From NCBI GenBank assembly GCA_900543105.1, contig UQQA01000074.1:1-12749 (forward strand): 12,749 nucleotides of DNA, given 5' to 3'. Under the pieces are notes generated by a model. The model saw nothing but the letters and a program-made list of their open reading frames with translations. It had not been told where the DNA came from and made no database searches. Positions within the stretch are counted from its first letter, which is position 1. Each line of letters begins with the position of its first letter. The DNA comes from an uncultured Ruminococcus sp. (GTDB taxonomy: Bacteria > Bacillota > Clostridia > Oscillospirales > Ruminococcaceae). The position numbers and the translations under genes were made by a program. Positions 5,623 through 12,699 of this stretch are shown one piece after another.

Positions 5623-6996
5623 ATGGCAAGGTCAAATACGATAGCCGCCGTTTCCACGCCGAGAGGTGCAGGCGGCATTGCGGTCATACGAATAAGCGGT
5701 GATGATGCTTTTTCAATTTGCGATAAGATTTTTACGCCGATATCGAGCCGCAGAAAGCCGTCTGAAATGGACGGTTACACCTGCGCCTTTGGCAGGATAG
5801 AATATGGCGGCGATTTTTTTGACGAATGTGTGCTGACAGTTTTCCACACTCCGAAGTCATACACGGGGGAAAACGTTGCTGAAATTTCCTGTCACGGCGG
5901 TATTTTCGTAACGGAGAATATTTTAAAGCTTGTTTTCTCGCTCGGCGCAAGACCTGCTGAGGCAGGGGAGTTCACCAAGAGGGCGTTCCTCAACGGCAAA
6001 ATGAATCTTATCGAAGCTGAGTCGGTCATGGATATAATTTCGGCGGAGGGCAGTGCAAGCCTGCGTTCGGCGGCGGCACTCAAAAAGGGTGCGCTTTTCG
6101 GCAGGATAGATGCTGTTTCAAAGTCGCTCTTGCATCTGCTCGGCGAGCTTGCGGCATGGAATGATTACCCCGAGGAGGATATTCCCGAGGTTGATGAAGA
6201 TACGATGCTCAGGACATTGGAGAGTGCAAAAGCTTCGCTTAATGATATACTTTCAACTTATGATTACGGAAGAATTCTGCGAAGCGGCATCGACACGGCT
6301 ATCATCGGCAAGCCTAACGTTGGCAAAAGTACGTTGATGAACCTTCTGAGTGGCTGTGAGAGGAGCATTGTTACCGACATTGCGGGCACTACACGCGATA
6401 TTGTAGAGGAGTCCGTTCGGCTCGGAGATATTGTCCTGCGGCTTTCCGACACGGCGGGAATCCGTGAAACAGAGGATATTGTTGAGGGTTTCGGCGTTAA
6501 AAAGGCGCAGGAGAAGATCGATTCGGCTGACCTTGTGCTTGCGGTTTTTGACAATTCGCAGGAGCTGTCACCCGAAGATATTGAAATATGCGACAAATGC
6601 GCAGGGAAGAATGCTGTTGCTGTCATAAACAAGACCGATCTTGAAGCGTCGATAGATGCTGATCTTATACGCACAAAGTTTGCTTCTGTTATAGAGATAT
6701 CGGCGAAGTCGGCTGACGGACTTGATAAATTACAATCTGTACTTACGAATATGTTTAAAACTAACAGTATAAATTATGATTCGGGTATTATTGCGAATGA
6801 ACGTCAGCGTGACTGTGTAAAAAATGCGCTGAACTGCCTTGATGAGAGCATTTCTGCGATAAAATTCGGTTCAACGCTTGATGCTGTGACCATTCTTATA
6901 GATGAAAGCGAGAATTTTCTGCTTGAACTCACGGGCGAACGTGCGAGTGAAGCGGTTGTAAATGAAGTTTTTTCACACTTCTGTGTTGGAAAGTAA
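5623..6996 (+). CDS. mnmE: tRNA uridine-5-carboxymethylaminomethyl modification GTPase
   Basis: With MnmG this GTPase installs the (carboxymethyl)aminomethyl group at C5 of wobble uridine in certain tRNAs, using a folate one-carbon unit. The 457 residues start TIAAVSTPRGAGGIAVIRISG, the tetrahydrofolate-binding N-terminal domain. They continue into a helical domain interrupted by the G domain: G1 GKPNVGKST (229-237), G2 region GTTRD, G3 DTAG (276-279) and G4 NKTD (336-339). The protein ends CVGK, the family CxGK with the conserved Cys454. All key motifs and the usual length are present. CGGAGGAA before the ATG is a good ribosome site. mnmG follows 22 nt downstream, fitting co-expression of the two subunits. 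Confidence 0.97.
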   Translation: MARSNTIAAVSTPRGAGGIAVIRISGDDAFSICDKIFTPISSRRKPSEMDGYTCAFGRIEYGGDFFDECVLTVFHTPKSYTGENVAEISCHGGIFVTENILKLVFSLGARPAEAGEFTKRAFLNGKMNLIEAESVMDIISAEGSASLRSAAALKKGALFGRIDAVSKSLLHLLGELAAWNDYPEEDIPEVDEDTMLRTLESAKASLNDILSTYDYGRILRSGIDTAIIGKPNVGKSTLMNLLSGCERSIVTDIAGTTRDIVEESVRLGDIVLRLSDTAGIRETEDIVEGFGVKKAQEKIDSADLVLAVFDNSQELSPEDIEICDKCAGKNAVAVINKTDLEASIDADLIRTKFASVIEISAKSADGLDKLQSVLTNMFKTNSINYDSGIIANERQRDCVKNALNCLDESISAIKFGSTLDAVTILIDESENFLLELTGERASEAVVNEVFSHFCVGK

Positions 6997-7018
6997 TTTT
7001 TAGATTGGAATACCGAAA

Positions 7019-8902
7019 ATGGAGAATTATTATTTAGATAATTATGATGTTGCCGTTATTGGCGCAGGTCATGCAGGTGTTGAAGCTGCGCTCGCATCTG
7101 CCCGTCTTGGTGCAAAGACGGTTCTTTTCACAATTTCGCTTGACAGCATTGCGAATATGCCGTGCAATCCGTCTATCGGCGGCACTGCAAAGGGACACCT
7201 TGTTCGTGAGATCGATGCTCTCGGCGGAGAAATGGGCAAGGCTGCTGACGAATGTTTCATTCAGAGCCGTATGCTGAACCGAGGAAAAGGTCCTGCTGTT
7301 CACAGTCTGCGTGTTCAGGCTGACAGAGTAAAATATCACAACCGAATGAAAAAGACCTGCGAAGACACGCAGAATCTTGATATCAAGCAGGCGGAAGTGT
7401 CAGAGATTCTTACGGAGAACGGTCACGTTACAGGTGTAAGAACCCGTCTTGGTGCCGAATATTCGGTCAAGGCGGCTGTTATAGCGACGGGTACATACCT
7501 TGGCGGTGTTATTCACGTTGGTGAGGTTTCCTACGAGAGCGGTCCCGATGCTACACTTCCTGCGAAGTTTTTGACGGATAGCTTACGAAATCTTGGTATT
7601 GAGATTCGCCGTTTCAAAACCGGAACGCCGTCCCGTGTTCACAAACGCTCGATCGATTTTGATAAGCTTGAACGTCAGGACGGAGATGAGGACATTCAGC
7701 CTTTTTCGTTTGAAACGAATCGTGACAACATGGAGAACATTGTTTCCTGCTACATTGCTTATACTAATGAGGACACTCATAATGTTATCCGTGAGAATAT
7801 AGGACGTTCGCCTATCTATTCGGGACGAATTCATGCAATCGGTCCACGCTACTGTCCGTCTATCGAAGATAAGATAATGCGCTTTTCCGAAAAACCCCGT
7901 CACCAGCTTTTCATTGAACCAATGGGACTTGATACGGACGAATATTATCTGCAGGGAATGTCGTCATCGCTCCCCGAGGACGTTCAGATAAAGTTTTTGC
8001 GCACGATAAAAGGACTTGAACACGTTGAGATAATGCGAAATGCATATGCGATAGAGTATGACTGCTGTAATCCGCTTGATCTGAAGCATAGTCTCGAATT
8101 TAAAAAGGTTGGCGGACTTTACGGCGCTGGTCAGTTCAACGGAACTTCGGGCTATGAAGAAGCTGCCGCACAGGGTCTTGTTGCAGGTATCAATGCGGCA
8201 AGAACTGTAAAGGGACTTCCTGCTGTTGAACTTCCCCGTTCTTCATCTTATATCGGAACGCTTATCGACGATCTTGTTATAAAAGGCTGTTCCGATCCTT
8301 ACAGAATGATGACTTCACGAAGCGAGTATCGGCTTTTGCTTCGTCAGGATAATGCTGACGAGCGTTTAACTCCGCTTGGACACGAAATCGGACTTATTTC
8401 CGATGAGAGATATAATAAATTCCTTGAAAAAATGGAGCAGATAGACCACGAGTTCCATCGAGTAAAGAGAACTTCAATACCGCCAACTGATGAACTCAAT
8501 AAATTGCTTGAAGAACGAGGAACAGCAACAGTTTCAACGGGGATCCGTCTTTCCGAGCTTATAAAGCGTCCGCAGATCTCCTATGATGATCTTGCACCGT
8601 TTGATGAAAATCGTCCCGTGCTTTCTTATGAGGTCAGGGAACAGGTCGGTTTGAAGATAGAATATGAGGGTTACATTGCCCGTCAGCTTCTCGATGTTGA
8701 GCATATACAGAAGCTTGAAGCAAAGCTTTTGCCGACTGATTTTGATTATAAGACTATAACGGGACTTAGCCTTGAAGCAACAGAAAAGCTTAATCGTATC
8801 CAGCCTGCAAATATTGGTCAGGCAAGCCGAATCTCGGGGGTTTCTCCTGCTGATGTGAGCGTTCTGATAATTTGGCTTTCAAGTCAGCGTAAGTCAGATT
8901 GA
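7019..8902 (+). CDS. mnmG: tRNA uridine-5-carboxymethylaminomethyl modification enzyme, FAD subunit
   Basis: MnmG binds FAD and NADH and forms the complex with MnmE that modifies U34 of tRNA. The 627 residues begin with the dinucleotide-binding motif VAVIGAGHAGVEAA (11-24). They carry the two GidA signatures: CNPSIGGTAKGHLVREIDALGG (49-70, with Cys49) and PRYCPSIEDKIMRF (Cys279). The C-terminal region includes SEYRLLLRQDNAD and the helical tail that contacts MnmE and tRNA. Length is normal for the long form. The ATG at 7019 has only a weak upstream GGAAT, so translation may be coupled to mnmE, which ends 22 nt before. The ParB-binding palindrome at 8905-8920 begins 2 nt after the stop codon. 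Confidence 0.97.
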   Translation: MENYYLDNYDVAVIGAGHAGVEAALASARLGAKTVLFTISLDSIANMPCNPSIGGTAKGHLVREIDALGGEMGKAADECFIQSRMLNRGKGPAVHSLRVQADRVKYHNRMKKTCEDTQNLDIKQAEVSEILTENGHVTGVRTRLGAEYSVKAAVIATGTYLGGVIHVGEVSYESGPDATLPAKFLTDSLRNLGIEIRRFKTGTPSRVHKRSIDFDKLERQDGDEDIQPFSFETNRDNMENIVSCYIAYTNEDTHNVIRENIGRSPIYSGRIHAIGPRYCPSIEDKIMRFSEKPRHQLFIEPMGLDTDEYYLQGMSSSLPEDVQIKFLRTIKGLEHVEIMRNAYAIEYDCCNPLDLKHSLEFKKVGGLYGAGQFNGTSGYEEAAAQGLVAGINAARTVKGLPAVELPRSSSYIGTLIDDLVIKGCSDPYRMMTSRSEYRLLLRQDNADERLTPLGHEIGLISDERYNKFLEKMEQIDHEFHRVKRTSIPPTDELNKLLEERGTATVSTGIRLSELIKRPQISYDDLAPFDENRPVLSYEVREQVGLKIEYEGYIARQLLDVEHIQKLEAKLLPTDFDYKTITGLSLEATEKLNRIQPANIGQASRISGVSPADVSVLIIWLSSQRKSD

Positions 8903-8904
8903 TT

Positions 8905-8920
8905 TGTTCCACGTGGAACA
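8905..8920. promoter_or_regulatory. parS centromere site (mnmG-rsmG gap)
   Basis: TGTTCCACGTGGAACA is a perfect 16-bp palindrome matching the ParB-binding parS consensus (TGTTNCACGTGAAACA in Bacillus) with one change that makes the two halves symmetric. It sits between the mnmG stop and the rsmG ribosome site. The same sequence occurs at 10742-10757. Confidence 0.9.
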
Positions 8921-8938
8921 TTTTAGGGAGGTTTGAAT

Positions 8939-9646
8939 TTGATACTGCCATATAATGAAACCGAAGGAATGTTCAAAAGCTTTGGTTTAAATTTAAATGA
9001 AGAAATGTATAGAAATTTTGATTTTTATGCAGAGCTTTTGGTTAGTTGGAATGAGAAAATCAATCTAACAGCGATAACTGACCCATTTGGAATAACAGAA
9101 AAGCATTTTCTTGACAGTCTTGCGGTATTTAAAGATGATATTATTCCACAAAATTCGAGCGTGATTGACGTTGGAACGGGTGCAGGTTTTCCGGGAATTC
9201 CGATGAAAATTTATCGCAACGATTTGAAAGTTACTCTGCTTGACAGTTTAAATAAGCGAATCAATTTCCTCACGGAAGTTTCCAATAAGTTATCTCTTGG
9301 TATGAATTGTATTCACTCCAGAGCAGAGGACGGTGCAAAAAAAGCTGATTTGCGTGAAAAGTTTGATATTGCGACTGCGAGAGCGGTTGCTCCGCTTCCA
9401 ATTTTGTGTGAGTACTGTCTGCCTTATGTTAAAATAGGTGGAAAGTTTGTTGCGCTTAAAGGTCCGAATGAAGACGCAAAGGATTCATTCACAGCATATC
9501 GCACGCTTGGTGCGGAAATTTCCGATGTGAAGGAATATGAACTTCCATGTGGAGATAAGCGCCGGATCATTGTGTATAATAAAATTAAGGAAACGCCTAA
9601 GAAGTATCCGAGAAATCCTTCACAGATCGATAAAAAGCCTTTATAA
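8939..9646 (+). CDS. rsmG: 16S rRNA (guanine-527-N7)-methyltransferase
   Basis: RsmG methylates G527 of 16S rRNA with S-adenosylmethionine as donor. The protein has SWNEKINLTAITDP, HFLDSLAV and the SAM-binding loop VIDVGTGAGFPG (75-86), followed by DSLNKRINFL, TARAVAPL and GGKFVALKG, all typical of RsmG/GidB. I place the start at TTG 8939 (235 residues) because GGGAGG (8926-8931) is then 7 nt upstream. A TTG two codons earlier (8933) would be only 1 nt from that site. No ATG gives a better fit. It appears to be the last gene of the run from yidD, since a repeat and a terminator-like hairpin follow. Confidence 0.95.
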   Translation: MILPYNETEGMFKSFGLNLNEEMYRNFDFYAELLVSWNEKINLTAITDPFGITEKHFLDSLAVFKDDIIPQNSSVIDVGTGAGFPGIPMKIYRNDLKVTLLDSLNKRINFLTEVSNKLSLGMNCIHSRAEDGAKKADLREKFDIATARAVAPLPILCEYCLPYVKIGGKFVALKGPNEDAKDSFTAYRTLGAEISDVKEYELPCGDKRRIIVYNKIKETPKKYPRNPSQIDKKPL

Positions 9647-9650
9647 TCTT

Positions 9651-9752
9651 ATACTAAACACCATTTAAAATTTGGAAAAAATCAAGCCGATAATCTCGCA
9701 TATATAGGATTTCGGCACAGATTTTTTCCTGTATTTTATTGGTGTTTAGTAT
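9651..9752. repeat. 102-bp repeat with terminal inverted repeats (family copy A)
   Basis: ATACTAAACACCA (9651-9663) is the exact reverse complement of 9740-9752. Inside, GGAAAAAATC (9674-9683) pairs perfectly with GATTTTTTCC (9720-9729), and GCCGA (9686-9690) with TCGGC (9712-9716), so the element can fold into one long hairpin. Its first 50 nt match the start of the element at 12700 at 47 positions. It begins 4 nt after the rsmG stop and is followed by TTTTT at 9751-9756. It has no coding capacity and could be a MITE that also serves as a terminator. Confidence 0.8.
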
Positions 9753-9756
9753 TTTT

Positions 9757-9785
9757 AGCCGATAGAAGCTTTCTATCGACTATTT
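9757..9785 (+). terminator. Terminator-like hairpin after rsmG
   Basis: CGATAGAA (9760-9767) and TTCTATCG (9771-9778) form a perfect 8-bp stem with a GCT loop. ACTATTTTATT follows. The T-tract is broken by A residues, so efficiency is uncertain, but together with the repeat before it this should end the upstream transcript before noc. Confidence 0.55.
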
Positions 9786-9838
9786 TATTAAGAAAATAAT
9801 GGTAATTATATCCATTTCGACATAATATATTAATACAT

Positions 9839-9849
9839 TGTGCTATAAT
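9839..9849 (+). promoter_or_regulatory. Extended -10 promoter of noc
   Basis: TGTGCTATAAT (9839-9849) contains a perfect TATAAT with the TGn extension. No good -35 lies at 16-18 nt, so the extended -10 is the main support. The same 11-nt word occurs in the parA promoter (10935-10945), and AAAGAA follows downstream in both. Confidence 0.65.
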
Positions 9850-9893
9850 CTTATCAAAGAAGCAAATGCAACATGTTTTGAGGAGGATGTACA

Positions 9894-10703
9894 ATGAATT
9901 TTCCATTCCTTGTGAAAGAGAAGGTTGTTAATAAAGTTATTGAAATAGATATTGAGAAAATAGATGCAAACCCTTACCAACCGAGGACAATATTCGGAGA
10001 TGACATAAATGAACTTGCGGAAAGTATAAAATTAAATGGTTTGCTTCAGCCTTTAACAGTAAAGGCTGATGATGACAGATATGTTCTTATAGCAGGCGAA
10101 AGACGTTTGAGAGCATTAAAATCACTTGGATATACGGCTGCACCATGCATAATACTTGATGTTACCGACAGAAATTCCGCTGTACTTGCACTTGTAGAGA
10201 ATATTCAGCGCAAGGATTTGCATTTCTTTGATGAGGCAGAGGCTTTGACAAAGCTGCTTGATTTTTATGGAATGACGCAGGAAGATGCGGCATCAAGACT
10301 TGGAAAAACACAGTCTACAATAGCAAACAAGCTTCGTTTGTTAAAGCTGTCAGATGATATCCGCAATAAAATCCGATGCTGTGGATTAACGGAACGTCAT
10401 GCAAGAGCATTGCTAAAGCTTCAAAATGAAAATTTACAGCTTGAAGTTATTGACAATATCTGCTCAAAAAGGTTAAATGTTGAACAAACAGAAAGACTTG
10501 TTACTGCAATCATTGACAGAGAGAACGAACGGGAAAGTATACGTCGCAGAAGTGGAGCCTTTAAAGATATACGTTTGTTTGTGAATACGATCAATAAAGC
10601 TGTAGAAATGATGAAAGCGGCAGGAATCAATGCAGATTCACAGAAAATAAAGGAGAATGGTTACATAGAATATATTGTTCGTATTCCAACAGAGAATAAT
10701 TGA
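9894..10703 (+). CDS. noc: Noc-type ParB-family nucleoid occlusion protein
   Basis: The 269-residue protein has the ParB N-terminal CTPase domain: NPYQPRTIF, LAESIKLNGLLQPLTV, AGERRLRALKSLG with GERR at 68-71, and LVENIQRKDLHFFDEA. A helix-turn-helix domain and a basic C-terminal part follow. The recognition segment GKTQSTIANKLRLLKL (137-152) has Gln140 and Lys146, like Bacillus Noc (GKGQSTIANKLRLLKL). The ParB paralogue downstream has Arg and Ser at those places. This supports the Noc branch, which in Bacillus binds NBS sites, coats DNA and blocks division over the nucleoid. The first 16 residues (MNFPFLVKEKVVNKVI) alternate hydrophobic and basic residues and could form a membrane-targeting amphipathic helix, as in Bacillus Noc. 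AGGAGG (9881-9886) lies 7 nt before the ATG. Confidence 0.85.
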   Translation: MNFPFLVKEKVVNKVIEIDIEKIDANPYQPRTIFGDDINELAESIKLNGLLQPLTVKADDDRYVLIAGERRLRALKSLGYTAAPCIILDVTDRNSAVLALVENIQRKDLHFFDEAEALTKLLDFYGMTQEDAASRLGKTQSTIANKLRLLKLSDDIRNKIRCCGLTERHARALLKLQNENLQLEVIDNICSKRLNVEQTERLVTAIIDRENERESIRRRSGAFKDIRLFVNTINKAVEMMKAAGINADSQKIKENGYIEYIVRIPTENN

Positions 10704-10707
10704 TCTT

Positions 10708-10743
10708 GCGGTTCAATGGCATAGGCTGTTGAACCGTATTTTG
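10708..10743 (+). terminator. Intrinsic terminator after noc
   Basis: CGGTTCAA (10709-10716) and TTGAACCG (10729-10736) form a perfect 8-bp stem with a 12-nt loop, extended by a G-T pair, and are followed by TATTTTGTT. It begins 5 nt after the noc stop codon and separates noc from the parS cluster and parAB. The T-tract is short, so strength is moderate. Confidence 0.65.
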
Positions 10744-10757
10744 TTCCACGTGGAACA
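10742..10757. promoter_or_regulatory. parS site 1 of the noc-parA cluster
   Basis: TGTTCCACGTGGAACA is a perfect palindrome identical to the site at 8905-8920. It is the first of three sites between noc and the parA promoter. Confidence 0.92.
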
Positions 10758-10780
10758 AAGTGTATCTATGTTTATATAAA

Positions 10781-10796
10781 TGTTCCATGTGGAACA
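10781..10796. promoter_or_regulatory. parS site 2 of the noc-parA cluster
   Basis: TGTTCCATGTGGAACA differs from the perfect palindrome at one central base (CATG for CACG). It starts 39 nt after the start of site 1. The half-sites TGTTCC and GGAACA are intact, so ParB binding is likely but perhaps weaker. Confidence 0.85.
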
Positions 10797-10838
10797 TTTA
10801 ATGTATTAAGCACGATATGACAATAGACAGAAATATGA

Positions 10839-10854
10839 TGTTTCACATGGAACA
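10839..10854. promoter_or_regulatory. parS site 3 of the noc-parA cluster
   Basis: TGTTTCACATGGAACA (on the other strand TGTTCCATGTGAAACA) matches the parS consensus with a changed centre. It lies 58 nt beyond site 2 and 63 nt before the parA -35. ParB spreading from here would cover the parAB promoter. Confidence 0.82.
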
Positions 10855-10916
10855 AGTAGATTTAATGTAAATAAAAAAATTTTGAGAATAAAATTAACGA
10901 AATAAGGCTGAAACTA

Positions 10917-10945
10917 TTGATATATGACAGTAAATGTGCTATAAT
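10917..10945 (+). promoter_or_regulatory. Promoter of parAB
   Basis: TTGATA (10917-10922) and TATAAT (10940-10945) are separated by 17 nt, and the -10 carries a TGn extension. Transcription should start near 10952, about 50 nt before the parA ATG. The parS cluster lies just upstream, which makes ParB-dependent control plausible. Confidence 0.8.
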
Positions 10946-11001
10946 TTATATAAAGAACCGTGCTGAACGGAAAAAATGACCTCAAAAGGAGATAATACAT
11001 A

Positions 11002-11805
11002 ATGTCGCGAATAATTGCGGTGGCAAATCAAAAAGGCGGAGTTGGCAAGTCAACAACAGTTGTGAACCTTGCAGCCTGCCTTGGTAAAAAAGGAAAGAAA
11101 GTCCTTTGCGTTGATATAGATGCGCAGGGAAATACAACAAGCGGCTTCGGTATAAATAAACGCTCTGCAGAAATAACCGTTTATGATGTTCTGCTCGGTC
11201 AGAGGAGAATAAGTGATGCAATAATAAAGACGGAGTTCAAAAATGTATCTGTGGTTTCATCTACATCACAGCTTGCGGGTGCTGATATTGAGCTTGTAGA
11301 CCTTGAAAATCGTTCAAACAGGCTTAAAATGCAGCTTTTAACGATAAAAAATGATTTTGATTATATTTTTATCGATTGTCCCCCTTCACTCTCACTTCTT
11401 ACAGTAAATGCTTTGTGTGCTTGTGATACGGTACTTGTACCGTTACAGTGTGAATTTTATTCATTGGAAGGACTTTCACAGCTCGTAGAATCAATACGTC
11501 TTGTAAAAAAACGCTATAATCCCAATATCGATATTGAAGGAATACTTTTCACAATGTTTGACGGAAGATTGAATCTTACACAGCAAGTCGTTCGTGAAGT
11601 AAAAAAACACTTTGCAGACAAGGTTTTCAATACTGTAATACCGAGAAATGTAAGAATTTCTGAAGCACCGAGTTTTGGAAAACCTGTAATATATTTTGAC
11701 GGTGCTTCAAGGGGTGCAGAGGCTTATGAATCGCTGGCAGCTGAGATACTTTCACGTCACAAGGCAGAGGATAAAGTGAAGAAAAATCAGAAGGAGGCAA
11801 AGTAA
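11002..11805 (+). CDS. parA: Chromosome-partitioning ATPase ParA/Soj
   Basis: ParA uses ATP-dependent binding to nucleoid DNA to move ParB-parS complexes; in Bacillus, Soj also regulates DnaA. The 267 residues show the deviant Walker A KGGVGKST (11-18, with signature Lys11 and Lys16), the Walker A' block VDIDAQGNTTSG (Asp38 and Asp40) and Walker B FIDCPPSL (Asp125). The short N-terminus has no helix-turn-helix, so this is the chromosomal Soj type and not the long plasmid type that represses its own operon. AGGAG (10987-10991) precedes the ATG by 10 nt. The stop codon is immediately followed by the parB start, so the two are translated together. Confidence 0.96.
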   Translation: MSRIIAVANQKGGVGKSTTVVNLAACLGKKGKKVLCVDIDAQGNTTSGFGINKRSAEITVYDVLLGQRRISDAIIKTEFKNVSVVSSTSQLAGADIELVDLENRSNRLKMQLLTIKNDFDYIFIDCPPSLSLLTVNALCACDTVLVPLQCEFYSLEGLSQLVESIRLVKKRYNPNIDIEGILFTMFDGRLNLTQQVVREVKKHFADKVFNTVIPRNVRISEAPSFGKPVIYFDGASRGAEAYESLAAEILSRHKAEDKVKKNQKEAK

Positions 11806-12693
11806 ATGCCTAAAAAATCAGGACTTGGAAAAGGCTTGGATGCTCTTTTTGAGGATAATAACAGCGAGAGCAGCGGCGGTGTACTGACGCTTAGAATATC
11901 AGAGGTTGAACCAAATAAAAATCAGCCGCGACACACATTTGATGAAGAATCAATTGCAAATCTCGCCGAGAGTATTCGTGAAAACGGTCTTATCCAGCCG
12001 ATAGTTGTTCGTAAGACTGCAATGGGCTACCAGATAATCGCAGGGGAACGCCGCTGGAGAGCCTGCAGAATGCTTGGCATGAATGATATAACTGCCGTCG
12101 TTAAAGAATTTGATGATGAACAGGTCGCAAAGGCAGCACTTATTGAAAATATCCAGCGTGAAGATCTTAATCCGATAGAAGAAGCTGCTGCTTACAAAGA
12201 TCTTATGGAAAAATATGAAATGACGCAGGAACAGCTTTCAAAAGTTGTGGGAAAGTCACGTTCGAGTATAGCAAACTCTGTGCGAATGCTTGATATGCCT
12301 GAATTGATACAGAACTATCTTATAAATGGTAAACTGAGTATTGGACAGGCAAAAGCAATTGCGTCGGCAAAAGATGAAGAAGCTATGGAACAGATCGCAC
12401 GTCAGGCTTCGGATGGAAAACTGACTGTAAGAGGCATAGAAAAGCTTATTGCAAAGCTTGCTGAAGAAGAAAGCGCTGAAGAACAAGTTGAAGCGCCTGA
12501 TGAAAATACTAAAAAGGCACGAAATTACTGCACTGAAATGGAGATCGCACTCAGAGAGAAACTCGGGAGAAAGGTCAAGATTTCACCAATAGGCGATGGA
12601 AGCAGCGGAAAGATCACGATAGACTATATTGGAATGGATGATTTGTCGGCGATAGCTGAAAAACTTACTTTGCTGGAAGAAAACAATTTATAA
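11806..12693 (+). CDS. parB: Chromosome-partitioning protein ParB/Spo0J
   Basis: ParB is a CTP-dependent clamp that loads at parS and spreads along DNA. The 295 residues start with the ParA-stimulating motif GLGKGLDALF (6-15). They continue with the CTP-binding domain (NQPRHTF, IRENGLIQPIVV, AGERRWRACR with GERR at 80-83, LIENIQREDLNPIEEA). The helix-turn-helix has recognition segment GKSRSSIANSVRML (149-162, Arg152). The C-terminal dimerisation domain includes YCTEMEIALREKLGRKVKI. All hallmark motifs are intact. The ATG abuts the parA stop, and AAGGAGG at the end of parA serves as ribosome site. Its binding sites are nearby at 8905, 10742, 10781 and 10839. A family repeat begins 7 nt after the stop codon. 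Confidence 0.96.
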   Translation: MPKKSGLGKGLDALFEDNNSESSGGVLTLRISEVEPNKNQPRHTFDEESIANLAESIRENGLIQPIVVRKTAMGYQIIAGERRWRACRMLGMNDITAVVKEFDDEQVAKAALIENIQREDLNPIEEAAAYKDLMEKYEMTQEQLSKVVGKSRSSIANSVRMLDMPELIQNYLINGKLSIGQAKAIASAKDEEAMEQIARQASDGKLTVRGIEKLIAKLAEEESAEEQVEAPDENTKKARNYCTEMEIALREKLGRKVKISPIGDGSSGKITIDYIGMDDLSAIAEKLTLLEENNL

Positions 12694-12699
12694 ATTTTT

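Noticed and set aside
8933..8938. TTG at 8933 as the rsmG start
   Set aside because: Only one base separates it from GGGAGG; the TTG at 8939 has a 7-nt spacing.
9186..9199. A possible Noc-binding site, GTTTTCCGGGAATT
   Set aside because: It matches the Bacillus NBS at 11 of 14 positions but encodes the invariant GAGFPGI loop of RsmG, so coincidence is the simpler explanation.
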